In this document: positions 1 to 4,876 of the stretch, one piece after another
How the letters are laid out: every line of letters starts with the position of its first letter
How positions within the stretch are numbered: the first letter of the stretch is position 1
Source of the DNA: Actinomycetes bacterium
GTDB lineage: Bacteria > Actinomycetota > Actinomycetes > Actinomycetales > Demequinaceae
NCBI GenBank assembly: GCA_023442845.1
Contig: JAEZXC010000124.1
Location: forward strand, 1 to 6,904
DNA length: 6,904 nt
Direction of reading: 5' to 3'
Position numbers and translations under genes: made by a program
The notes under the pieces: generated by a model
Database searches by the model: none
Seen by the model: the letters and a program-made list of their open reading frames with translations, nothing else
Told to the model about the DNA's origin: nothing

Positions 1-160
1 GCGCCTCATCGAGAGCGGCGGCGTAGGTCAACGAGGTGGGTGTCGTGGTGCCCTTCTTCGCAAGGACGAGCCACACCCCATCCGAGTTCGACTCTTCCGC
101 ATCAAGCCATTGCCGCCATGCCGTGGCATCAGCCACACAGAATTCCTCGCGCTCCGTCAC
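1..160 (-). CDS. YdeI/OmpD-associated family protein, N-terminal part (cut by window edge)
   Basis: Reading leftward from a GTG at 160-158 gives 53 codons that run off the window. The protein begins VTEREEFCVADATAWRQWLD and contains GVWLVLAKKG (about residues 28-37) followed by PTSLTYAAALDEA, which is the typical N-terminal pattern of the YdeI/OmpD-associated family (sometimes named bacteriocin-protection proteins). In that family a tryptophan-rich start and the VWL-x-KK-G stretch precede an AL-EAL-x-x-GWIDG motif, which would lie just outside the window. The biochemical role of the family is poorly defined. The GTG is the first start after an in-frame TAG at 172-170, so the start is well constrained. 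No Shine-Dalgarno is visible, but a TAGCCT box sits exactly 6 bases upstream, which suggests a leaderless mRNA. It lies 49 bp downstream of guaB3 on the same strand and could also receive read-through from it. Confidence 0.82.
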   Translation of the reverse strand, partial: MTEREEFCVADATAWRQWLDAEESNSDGVWLVLAKKGTTTPTSLTYAAALDEA

Positions 161-166
161 GCGCTC

Positions 167-172
167 AGGCTA
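167..172 (-). promoter_or_regulatory. Putative -10 box of a leaderless promoter for the YdeI-family gene
   Basis: On the minus strand TAGCCT fits the actinobacterial TANNNT -10 consensus and is followed by six bases (GAGCGC) and then the GTG start. This places the expected transcription start on the start codon. No clear -35 hexamer is seen. The same spacing recurs at other genes in the window, which strengthens an otherwise weak call. Confidence 0.45.
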
Positions 173-209
173 CGGGGTGGCACTGACGCGAGCAGTCGCA
201 CACGAGGGG

Positions 210-1337
210 TCAGCCAGCCTGGTATGGGCTGACGACGACGTCGACGCGCTGGAATTCCTTGAGGTCCGAGTAGCCGGTGGTTGCCATCGACCGGCGCAAC
301 GCACCCATGAGGTTCGTCGAGCCATCAGCCTGCGTACCGGGGCCGAAGAGAATCTCCTCGAGGGCGCCCACCGTTCCCACGCGCACGCGTTCGCCACGCG
401 GCAACTCGGGGTGGTGAGCCTCGGGGCCCCAGTGGTAACCCTGACCCGGCGCCTCTTCAGCGCGCGCGAGAGCGGCACCCACCATCATGGCGTCGGCGCC
501 ACACGCGATGGCCTTCACCATGTCACCCGAACGGCCAAGACCGCCGTCTGCGATCACATGGACGTAGCGACCCCCCGACTCGTCGAGGTAATCGCGTCGC
601 GCCGCCGCGACGTCCGCCACAGCTGTCGCCATCGGGGCGTGGATGCCGAGCGTCGTCCGCGTGGTCTGAGCGGCGCCACCGCCAAAGCCGACGAGCACAC
701 CCGCGGCGCCCGTCCGCATGAGGTGAAGCGCAGCCTGGTACGTCGACGCGCCACCCACAATGACCGGCACGTCAAGGTCGTAAATGAACTTCTTGAGGTT
801 GAGCGGCTCGGCTTCCGCAGAGGCGACGTGCTCGGCGGACACGGTGGTGCCGCGGATGACAAAAAGGTCGACGCCGGCCTTGAGAACCGTCTCGTACAGT
901 TCTTGAGTCCGATGCGGGCTGAGAGCGCCAGCCACGGTCACCCCAGCCTCACGGATCTCGCCAAGCCGAGCGGCGATGAGCTCCGCCTTGATCGGTTCCC
1001 GGTAGATCTCTTGCATCCGGGCGGTCGTTGCCTCCGCGGGCAGCGACGCGATCTCGGCGAGCAAAGCCGTCGGGTCCTCATACCGTGTCCACAGACCCTC
1101 AAGGTCGAGAACCCCGAGGCCTCCGAGCTGACCGAGCTGAATCGCCGTCTGTGGGCTCATCACCGAGTCCATCGGGGCCGCAATAACCGGAATCTCAAAA
1201 CGGAAGGCGTCAATCTGCCACGCAAGGGAGACGTTCTCGGGGTCGCGCGTACGCCGCGACGGCACCACCGCAACGTCATCAAAGGAGTAAGCGCGGCGGC
1301 CACGCTTGCCGCGGCCAATCTCGATCTCGTTTGTCAC
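210..1337 (-). CDS. guaB3: GuaB3-family IMP dehydrogenase-related protein
   Basis: The 375-residue protein is a CBS-less (beta/alpha)8 barrel of the IMPDH/GMP reductase superfamily, the usual length and form of GuaB3. The N-terminus MTNEIEIGRGKRGRRAYSFD, the segment PVIAAPMDSVMS (50-61), PVIVGGASTYQAALHLMRTGAAGVLVG-type barrel strands (from 191) and the phosphate-loop segment VIADGGLGRSGDMVKAIACG (261-280) are typical. No CBS pair is inserted, and the catalytic flap with its Arg-Tyr dyad, seen in the guaB product encoded nearby, is not apparent. At the position of the IMPDH catalytic cysteine loop (GPGSICTTR) this protein reads GGGAAQTTR, so the cysteine is replaced by Gln224. Classical IMPDH chemistry through a covalent thioimidate is therefore unlikely. 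Cyanobacterial GuaB3 has been described as a GMP reductase; the actinobacterial role is unsettled. The start is GTG with no well-spaced Shine-Dalgarno but a TAGGCT box 7 bases upstream. It diverges from the exonuclease gene, with 66 bp between starts. Confidence 0.93.
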   Translation of the reverse strand: MTNEIEIGRGKRGRRAYSFDDVAVVPSRRTRDPENVSLAWQIDAFRFEIPVIAAPMDSVMSPQTAIQLGQLGGLGVLDLEGLWTRYEDPTALLAEIASLPAEATTARMQEIYREPIKAELIAARLGEIREAGVTVAGALSPHRTQELYETVLKAGVDLFVIRGTTVSAEHVASAEAEPLNLKKFIYDLDVPVIVGGASTYQAALHLMRTGAAGVLVGFGGGAAQTTRTTLGIHAPMATAVADVAAARRDYLDESGGRYVHVIADGGLGRSGDMVKAIACGADAMMVGAALARAEEAPGQGYHWGPEAHHPELPRGERVRVGTVGALEEILFGPGTQADGSTNLMGALRRSMATTGYSDLKEFQRVDVVVSPYQAG

Positions 1338-1344
1338 GTGCTCC

Positions 1345-1350
1345 AGCCTA
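1345..1350 (-). promoter_or_regulatory. Putative -10 box of guaB3 (leaderless)
   Basis: Minus-strand TAGGCT (TANNNT) lies seven bases (GGAGCAC) before the guaB3 GTG. The GGAG within those bases is only three bases from the start, too close for a normal Shine-Dalgarno, so the -10 reading is preferred. An inverted copy of the same sequence (CCAGCCT at 1343-1349 versus AGGCTGG at 1393-1399) serves the divergent gene. Confidence 0.5.
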
Positions 1351-1391
1351 TCGCTCGGCGCGTGGTGGGCGCCCTCGTCAGTGCCTCGTGA

Positions 1392-1397
1392 CAGGCT
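1392..1397 (+). promoter_or_regulatory. Putative -10 box of the exonuclease gene (leaderless, weak)
   Basis: CAGGCT followed by six bases (GGCACC) and the ATG has the spacing of a leaderless start, but the first consensus T is a C. No Shine-Dalgarno is seen upstream of the ATG, which supports leaderless translation indirectly. The site mirrors the guaB3 box across the 66-bp divergent spacer. Confidence 0.35.
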
Positions 1398-1403
1398 GGC
1401 ACC

Positions 1404-2141
1404 ATGAGTTGGCTACAAGGACCGATGGTGGGCTTCGATACGGAAACCACGGGGGTGAACCCCCGGGCGGATCGCATCGTCACGGCCGCCGTCATCGTGC
1501 GCGACGGCGGTGCGACCACTCAGCGCACGTGGTTGATCAACCCCGGCGTCGACATCCCTGAGCGGGCCACAGCGGTGCACGGCATCACCACCGAGAAGGC
1601 CCGAGCCGAAGGCGCCGTTGCGGAGGTCGCGCTCGAGGAAATCGCGGCAACGTTGGCCGACGCCCTTGCGCACGGCATCCCCGTGGTCGGCTTCAACGTG
1701 CAGTACGACATCACCATCTTGGAGAGCGAGCTTGCGAGGCACGGGCTCAGGACCCTCCGCGACCGCCTCGGTGGCGCAATTCGGCCCATCGTCGATCCCC
1801 TCGTCTTGGACCGCCACCTCGACCGCTACCGCAAGGGGCCACGCAAGCTCATTGATATGTGTGCGACTTATGCCGTGCCGGTGGTCGCCGATGACCTCCA
1901 CGCAGCGGACGCTGACGTGCTCGCCACGCTCGACTTGGTCGCGGCGATCGCCGCCCGGTATCCCGCCATCGGCGACGTCCCACTCGACTCGCTCCATGAC
2001 CAACAAGCGGAAGCGCACCGGATGTGGGCCGCGCATTTCTCCGCGTGGCTCAAGTCCAAGGGCACGGTCAACGACTTGCCGAGCCAGCAGTGGCCCGTCG
2101 CAGGTGCGCCGGTGCCCGCAGACACCGCCGCATCGTCCTAA
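1404..2141 (+). CDS. DEDDh-type 3'-5' exonuclease (DnaQ/epsilon-like)
   Basis: The 245-residue protein has the three Exo motifs of the DEDDh (RNase T/DnaQ) superfamily. Exo I is FDTETTG (11-17) with metal ligands Asp12 and Glu14; Exo II is VVGFNVQYD (94-102) with Asp102; Exo III is HAADADV (166-172) with His166 and Asp171. These form a two-metal site that removes 3' nucleotides from single-stranded DNA or RNA. The catalytic domain ends near residue 190. A C-terminal tail of about 55 residues follows, with QQAEAHRMWAAHFSAWLKSKG and a tryptophan-rich end, which I recall from stand-alone actinobacterial exonucleases. There is no polymerase III alpha, BRCT or GIY-YIG domain, so it is a stand-alone enzyme whose substrate cannot be told from sequence. 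ATG at 1404 was preferred over the internal ATG at 1425 because MSWLQGP precedes the motif in the way related proteins do. It is convergent with guaB, with a 36-bp gap and no evident terminator. Confidence 0.92.
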   Translation: MSWLQGPMVGFDTETTGVNPRADRIVTAAVIVRDGGATTQRTWLINPGVDIPERATAVHGITTEKARAEGAVAEVALEEIAATLADALAHGIPVVGFNVQYDITILESELARHGLRTLRDRLGGAIRPIVDPLVLDRHLDRYRKGPRKLIDMCATYAVPVVADDLHAADADVLATLDLVAAIAARYPAIGDVPLDSLHDQQAEAHRMWAAHFSAWLKSKGTVNDLPSQQWPVAGAPVPADTAASS

Positions 2142-2177
2142 GCCGTCAACGAAACGCGACGTCGTGGAAGCGCTGCA

Positions 2178-3689
2178 CTAGTTGCGCGTGGAGTAGTTCG
2201 GCGCCTCGACCGTGATTTGAACGTCGTGGGGGTGCGACTCTTTGAGACCGGCCGGCGTGATGCGCACGAAGCGACCCTTCGACTGGAGTTCAGCAATGGT
2301 CCGCGCGCCCACATAGAACATCGACTGGCCCAAGCCGCCCACCAACTGGCGAACGACGGACGACAGCGGGCCCTTATAGGGCACGCGCCCCTCAATGCCC
2401 TCGGGGATGATGTCGTCGTCGCTGGGCGCATCGGCCTGGAAATAACGGTCCTTCGAGTAGGACACGCGACCACGCGATGCCATCGCCCCCATCGATCCCA
2501 TGCCGCGGTAGGACTTGAACTGCTTGCCATTCACCAAAACGAGGTCGCCCGGCGTCTCCTCGCACCCCGCAAATAGCGATCCGAGCATGACGGACGACGC
2601 TCCTGCAACCAGAGCCTTGGCGATGTCACCCGAATACTGAAGACCACCGTCGGCGATGATCGGCACCCCGGCCGCACGGGCCGCAAGGGACGCCTCGTAC
2701 ACCGCCGTTACCTGGGGCACGCCGACGCCCGCGACAACGCGCGTCGTGCAAATTGAACCTGGACCCACGCCCACCTTCACGGCATCCGCGCCTGCCTCGA
2801 CGAGCGCTGCCGCACCAGCGCGAGTCGCGACGTTGCCGCCAATCACCTGAACGTGACGGGTCGCGGGGTCCGACTTGATGCGCTTGATCATCGCAATCAT
2901 TGCCTGCGCGTGACCGTGGGCGGTGTCGACGACGAGCGCATCCACGTCTGCCTCAACGAGTGCCGTCGCCCGCTCCCACGCGTCGCCGTAAAAGCCAACC
3001 GCTGCCGCGACGCGCAGACGGCCCTCATCGTCCTTGGTGGCACGTGGGTACTTCTCGGTCTTGACAAAGTCCTTGACCGTGATGAGGCCGGTCAATTTGC
3101 CCTGCTTGTCGACAAGCGGCAGTTTCTCGACGCGGTGTTTCGCGAGAAGCTCGGAGGCATCAGCGTTCGAGACTCCCTCTGGCGCCGTGATAAGCGGCAT
3201 CGGCGTCATCTGCTCGCGCACGAGCTTCGTTGCGTACTCGGTCGGCGGGACAAAACGCATGTCCCGGTTCGTGATGATGCCAACGAGAGTGCCGGCCTCG
3301 TCAACTACGGGGAGACCGGAGACGCGGTAGCGAGCGCACAAGGCGTCAAGTTCTTGCAGGGTCGCGTCCGGGCCCACCGTCACGGGATCCGTGATCATGC
3401 CGGACTCGGATCGCTTGACCGTCACCACCTGCTGCGCCTGGTCCTCGATCGATAGGTTTCGGTGCAGCACGCCAATGCCGCCGAGGCGAGCGAGAGCGAT
3501 CGCCATGCGTGCCTCAGTGACCGTATCCATCGCGGCGCTGAGAAGCGGGATATCGATCTCGATCTCGCGCGTCAGACGCGTCCGCGTCGACACTTCGGAG
3601 GGGATGACGTCACTCTCACCTGGCAAAAGGAGTACGTCGTCGTAGGTCAGTCCTGTGAACCCGAAGGGGTCGTGCTCGCTGGCGGCCAT
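2178..3689 (-). CDS. guaB: IMP dehydrogenase
   Basis: Oxidises IMP to XMP with NAD+, the rate-limiting cytosolic step of de novo guanine nucleotide synthesis. The 503 residues match the normal length. The N-terminal barrel segment has TYDDVLLLPG (15-24) and PLLSAAMDTVTE (48-59). Two CBS domains, about 98-150 and 160-212, form the regulatory Bateman module with LPVVD-x-x-G-x-LVGIIT and LPLVDKQGKLTGLIT. The catalytic loop GPGSICTTR (309-318) carries the nucleophile Cys314, the phosphate site has IADGGLQYSGD (345-355), then SYRGMGSMGAM (393-403). The flap dyad Arg415-Tyr416 in KDRYF and EGRVPYKG (431-440) are intact, so the enzyme should be active. The ATG start is six bases after a consensus-like TAGAAT -10 box, so the mRNA is probably leaderless and a leader riboswitch is unlikely. 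guaB diverges from the whiB gene and faces the exonuclease gene convergently. Confidence 0.98.
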   Translation of the reverse strand: MAASEHDPFGFTGLTYDDVLLLPGESDVIPSEVSTRTRLTREIEIDIPLLSAAMDTVTEARMAIALARLGGIGVLHRNLSIEDQAQQVVTVKRSESGMITDPVTVGPDATLQELDALCARYRVSGLPVVDEAGTLVGIITNRDMRFVPPTEYATKLVREQMTPMPLITAPEGVSNADASELLAKHRVEKLPLVDKQGKLTGLITVKDFVKTEKYPRATKDDEGRLRVAAAVGFYGDAWERATALVEADVDALVVDTAHGHAQAMIAMIKRIKSDPATRHVQVIGGNVATRAGAAALVEAGADAVKVGVGPGSICTTRVVAGVGVPQVTAVYEASLAARAAGVPIIADGGLQYSGDIAKALVAGASSVMLGSLFAGCEETPGDLVLVNGKQFKSYRGMGSMGAMASRGRVSYSKDRYFQADAPSDDDIIPEGIEGRVPYKGPLSSVVRQLVGGLGQSMFYVGARTIAELQSKGRFVRITPAGLKESHPHDVQITVEAPNYSTRN

Positions 3690-3695
3690 TGTCCA

Positions 3696-3701
3696 ATTCT
3701 A
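3696..3701 (-). promoter_or_regulatory. -10 box of guaB promoter (leaderless)
   Basis: Minus-strand TAGAAT is close to the TATAAT consensus and is followed by six bases (TGGACA) and then the guaB ATG, so transcription should start at or within a base of the start codon. There is no Shine-Dalgarno. This is the best-matching example of the leaderless arrangement in the window. A -35 hexamer is not evident in the GC-rich DNA upstream. Confidence 0.65.
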
Positions 3702-3781
3702 GGCCGGGGGCGAATCGCACCATGCACCGACCGCATTTCGGACATACGGGACAAGGGTTTTCGGCGCCCCCCAACACGGTG

Positions 3782-3798
3782 CCCCCATAAATAGGGGG
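3782..3798. repeat. Inverted repeat CCCCC-ATAAATA-GGGGG
   Basis: A perfect 5+5 bp GC arm pair surrounds a 7-base AT-only centre, followed on the plus strand by TTT. It could be a protein-binding palindrome in the guaB/whiB spacer. A terminator is less likely because no gene ends upstream on either strand: both neighbours diverge from this spacer. The abrupt AT island in high-GC DNA makes it stand out. Function is inferred only from position. Confidence 0.45.
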
Positions 3799-3922
3799 TT
3801 TCCAACCCGGGACTTCAGGGGTAGAAACGTATCTAGCGAGCGTGTTATCGGGTGACGCGACCGTCCCTGCCACCCGAGAGCGCGCAAGCGAATCCCGCTA
3901 GTGAGGGCTACGGGGGGAAGAC

Positions 3923-3953
3923 CCGGCCAGTTCGGCCGGTTCGGACGCCGAAC
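3923..3953 (+). promoter_or_regulatory. Two adjacent hairpins in the whiB 5' leader
   Basis: CCGGCC-AGTTC-GGCCGG (3923-3939) and GTTCGG-ACG-CCGAAC (3939-3953) are two perfect 6-bp stems that share base 3939, so they can form only as near alternatives or with one stem a pair shorter. The second ends five bases before the Shine-Dalgarno. They could modulate translation or RNA stability of the whiB mRNA, assuming transcription starts upstream, which is not shown. Confidence 0.4.
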
Positions 3954-3957
3954 ACGC

Positions 3958-3963
3958 GAGGAG
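3958..3963 (+). promoter_or_regulatory. Ribosome binding site of the whiB gene
   Basis: GAGGAG lies four bases before ATG 3968. It is one of only two strong Shine-Dalgarno sites in the window and fixes the start codon. It also implies that this mRNA has a real 5' leader, unlike most neighbouring genes. Confidence 0.75.
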
Positions 3964-3967
3964 ATTC

Positions 3968-4258
3968 ATGGAAACCGTTGCCCAGTTACCCGCTCCCACT
4001 CAGGCGCAGTGGGAGTGGCAATACGAAGGGGCATGCCGTGAGGCCGACCCCAATCTTTTCTTCCACCCGGAGGGCGAGCGCGGAGCTGCGCGTCGCCGCC
4101 GCGCGGACGCTGCGAAGCAATACTGCATGCGCTGCCCCGTGCTTGAACTGTGCCGGGAACGATCTCTCGCCGCACGCGAACCCTTCGGCGTGTGGGGAGG
4201 TCTCAGTGAGGACGAGCGGCACGCAATCCTCGCTGGGCGCCTGAAGCAGGCAAGTTGA
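3968..4258 (+). CDS. whiB3: WhiB-family Fe-S transcriptional regulator, WhiB3/WhiD type
   Basis: The 96-residue protein carries the four cysteines that ligate the WhiB [4Fe-4S] cluster: Cys23, then Cys53-MR-Cys56, then Cys62 (C-X29-C-X2-C-X5-C). The conserved turn GVWGG (74-78) is followed by LSEDER. A basic run, ARRRRADAAK (41-50), lies between cysteine 1 and the CxxC pair. WhiB proteins bind the C-terminal domain of the principal sigma factor and tune transcription according to redox or NO state. The N-terminus with QLPAP and W-x-WQ, the stretch FFHPEGERGAAR (31-42) and REPFGVWGGLSEDER fit WhiB3 of mycobacteria and WhiD of Streptomyces better than WhiB1, WhiB2 or WhiB4. The proximity of guaB and groES agrees with the position of those orthologues. 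The C-terminus beyond GVWGG is short (18 residues), lacking the longer basic tail of many WhiB3/WhiD proteins. Family certain; subfamily likely. Confidence 0.95.
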   Translation: METVAQLPAPTQAQWEWQYEGACREADPNLFFHPEGERGAARRRRADAAKQYCMRCPVLELCRERSLAAREPFGVWGGLSEDERHAILAGRLKQAS

Positions 4259-4330
4259 CCACCTGCTCGGGCTACCACCGCAGCCCCCGTCGGTAACCCC
4301 CTGCAATCGACGGACGCGGCGCGGAGCAGA

Positions 4331-4368
4331 AGAAGGCCCCAGAGACTATGAAGTCTCTGGGGCCTTCT
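4331..4368. terminator. Bidirectional transcription terminator between whiB and groES
   Basis: A perfect 17-bp stem, AGAAGGCCCCAGAGACT paired with its complement at 4352-4368, encloses the 4-base loop ATGA. It lies between the convergent ends of whiB (stop 72 bp to the left) and groES (stop 32 bp to the right). Because the arms begin AGAAGG and end CCTTCT, short pyrimidine tails occur at the 3' side on both strands, though without a long U-run. This symmetrical stem is the strongest secondary structure in the window and very probably terminates both genes. Confidence 0.9.
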
Positions 4369-4399
4369 CTCGCGTTAGCGAAGACTGAGCGGCGTTGTC

Positions 4400-4693
4400 T
4401 TATTCGACAACTGCAAGCAGGTCACGCACCGACAGGATGAGGTATTCCTCGCCCGCGTACTTGACCTCGGTGCCGCCGTACTTGCTGTACATGACACGGT
4501 CGCCCACCTTGACATCGAGCGGGACGCGGTTGCCATTGTCGTCAACACGACCAGGGCCTACCGCGACAATCTCGCCCTCCTGGGGCTTTTCCTTGGCGGT
4601 GTCAGGGATCACGAGGCCGGAAGCCGTGGTCTGCTCGGCAGCCGCCGGCTTCACCACAACCTTGTCCTCGAGAGGCTTGATAGAGACCGACAC
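4400..4693 (-). CDS. groES: Co-chaperonin GroES (Cpn10)
   Basis: The 97-residue protein is a full-length Cpn10. GroES forms a heptameric lid on the GroEL folding chamber in the cytoplasm. It begins (M)SVSIKPLEDKVVVKP, contains the GroEL-binding mobile loop around residues 17-34 with GLVIPD (26-31), then EKPQEGEIVAVGPGR (35-49), VPLDVKVGDRVMYSKYGGTEVK and ends YLILSVRDLLAVVE. The start chosen is GTG 4693, with GAGGT five bases upstream, because it gives the canonical N-terminus. An in-frame ATG at 4780 would add 29 arginine-rich residues not typical of the family. No groEL follows: the 17-bp-stem terminator comes immediately after, so groES is monocistronic and its partner must be encoded elsewhere. 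Expression should be repressed by HrcA through the CIRCE element overlapping the promoter and released on heat or protein-folding stress. Confidence 0.97.
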   Translation of the reverse strand: MSVSIKPLEDKVVVKPAAAEQTTASGLVIPDTAKEKPQEGEIVAVGPGRVDDNGNRVPLDVKVGDRVMYSKYGGTEVKYAGEEYLILSVRDLLAVVE

Positions 4694-4698
4694 TGCGG

Positions 4699-4703
4699 AC
4701 CTC
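4699..4703 (-). promoter_or_regulatory. Ribosome binding site of groES
   Basis: Minus-strand GAGGT lies five bases before GTG 4693, with a second purine-rich AAGGAAGG slightly further upstream. It decides in favour of the canonical 97-residue GroES start rather than the upstream in-frame ATG. Confidence 0.7.
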
Positions 4704-4791
4704 ACCTTCCTTGAACGTAACGTTTTGTGAGCGGCTCGGGCCCGCCGTCGCGGGGGTCGGGCTACGTCCGCACTCCTCATGGAGCACTAGC

Positions 4792-4821
4792 AATTTAGCA
4801 CTCACCAGCCCTGAGTGCTAA
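4792..4821 (-). promoter_or_regulatory. groES promoter (-35 TTAGCA, -10 TAAATT)
   Basis: On the minus strand TTAGCA (complement of 4816-4821; 4 of 6 matches to TTGACA) and TAAATT (complement of 4792-4797; TANNNT) are separated by 18 bases. The expected transcription start is near 4784-4786, giving a leader of about 90 bases before GTG 4693. Both hexamers overlap the ends of the CIRCE element, so bound HrcA would block RNA polymerase directly. Confidence 0.65.
4795..4821. promoter_or_regulatory. CIRCE element (HrcA operator)
   Basis: TTAGCACTC (4795-4803), nine bases, then GAGTGCTAA (4813-4821) matches the CIRCE consensus TTAGCACTC-N9-GAGTGCTAA at every position. HrcA binds this palindrome and represses chaperonin genes; the repressor gene is not in this window. 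The element is centred on the groES promoter. It is also about 56 bp upstream of the divergent methyltransferase start, probably too far to act on it. Confidence 0.97.
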
Positions 4822-4864
4822 CCGAAAACGGCCAAGATTCGCGTACTGAGAACACGGGACGTGC

Positions 4865-4870
4865 CAGGAT
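4865..4870 (+). promoter_or_regulatory. Putative -10 box of the methyltransferase gene (leaderless, weak)
   Basis: CAGGAT followed by six bases (CGAGTC) and the ATG has the spacing shared by other genes here, although the first consensus T is a C. No Shine-Dalgarno precedes the ATG and no -35 is evident. Confidence 0.35.
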
Positions 4871-4876
4871 CGAGTC

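Larger units (their letters stand above)
3690..3967. other. Divergent intergenic regulatory region between guaB and the whiB gene
   Basis: This 278-bp non-coding stretch is the longest in the window. The guaB side needs only the first few dozen bases for its -10 box at 3696-3701. The rest presumably controls the whiB gene and contains near-identical direct repeats CCAACACGG (3771-3779) and CCAACCCGG (3802-3810) flanking a GC-armed inverted repeat with an AT-only centre (3782-3798), then a leader with two adjacent hairpins (3923-3953) and a Shine-Dalgarno. No convincing TANNNT-type promoter for whiB was found. GGGACTT (3809-3815) followed 12 bases later by CGTATC (3828-3833) has a faint ECF-sigma look, but the spacing is too short to assert it. 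The open frames that cross this spacer resemble no protein I know. Confidence 0.7.

Noticed and set aside
36..1391. Long plus-strand open frame of 451 codons
   Set aside because: It lies antisense to guaB3, has a composition typical of a shadow frame in GC-rich DNA and no recognisable domain; guaB3 is clearly the real gene.
1413..2036. Minus-strand open frame of 207 codons
   Set aside because: Antisense to the exonuclease gene, whose three catalytic motifs are intact; the frame has no family features.
2142..2177. Terminator between the convergent exonuclease and guaB genes
   Set aside because: Only a short CGACGTCG palindrome is present, without a stable stem or T-run.
2853..3455. Plus-strand open frame of 200 codons
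   Set aside because: Antisense shadow of guaB.
3699..3887. Small minus-strand open frames in the guaB/whiB spacer (also 3616-3873)
   Set aside because: They run through the guaB promoter and palindromes, have no ribosome site and resemble no known protein.
3842..3901. Possible 19-codon upstream reading frame (GTG to TAG) in the whiB leader
   Set aside because: No Shine-Dalgarno or clear promoter, and short GTG-started frames are frequent by chance.
4780..4803. GAGCACTAG next to CIRCE as a second HrcA half-site
   Set aside because: Only about six of nine bases match the half-site, so it is likely chance.
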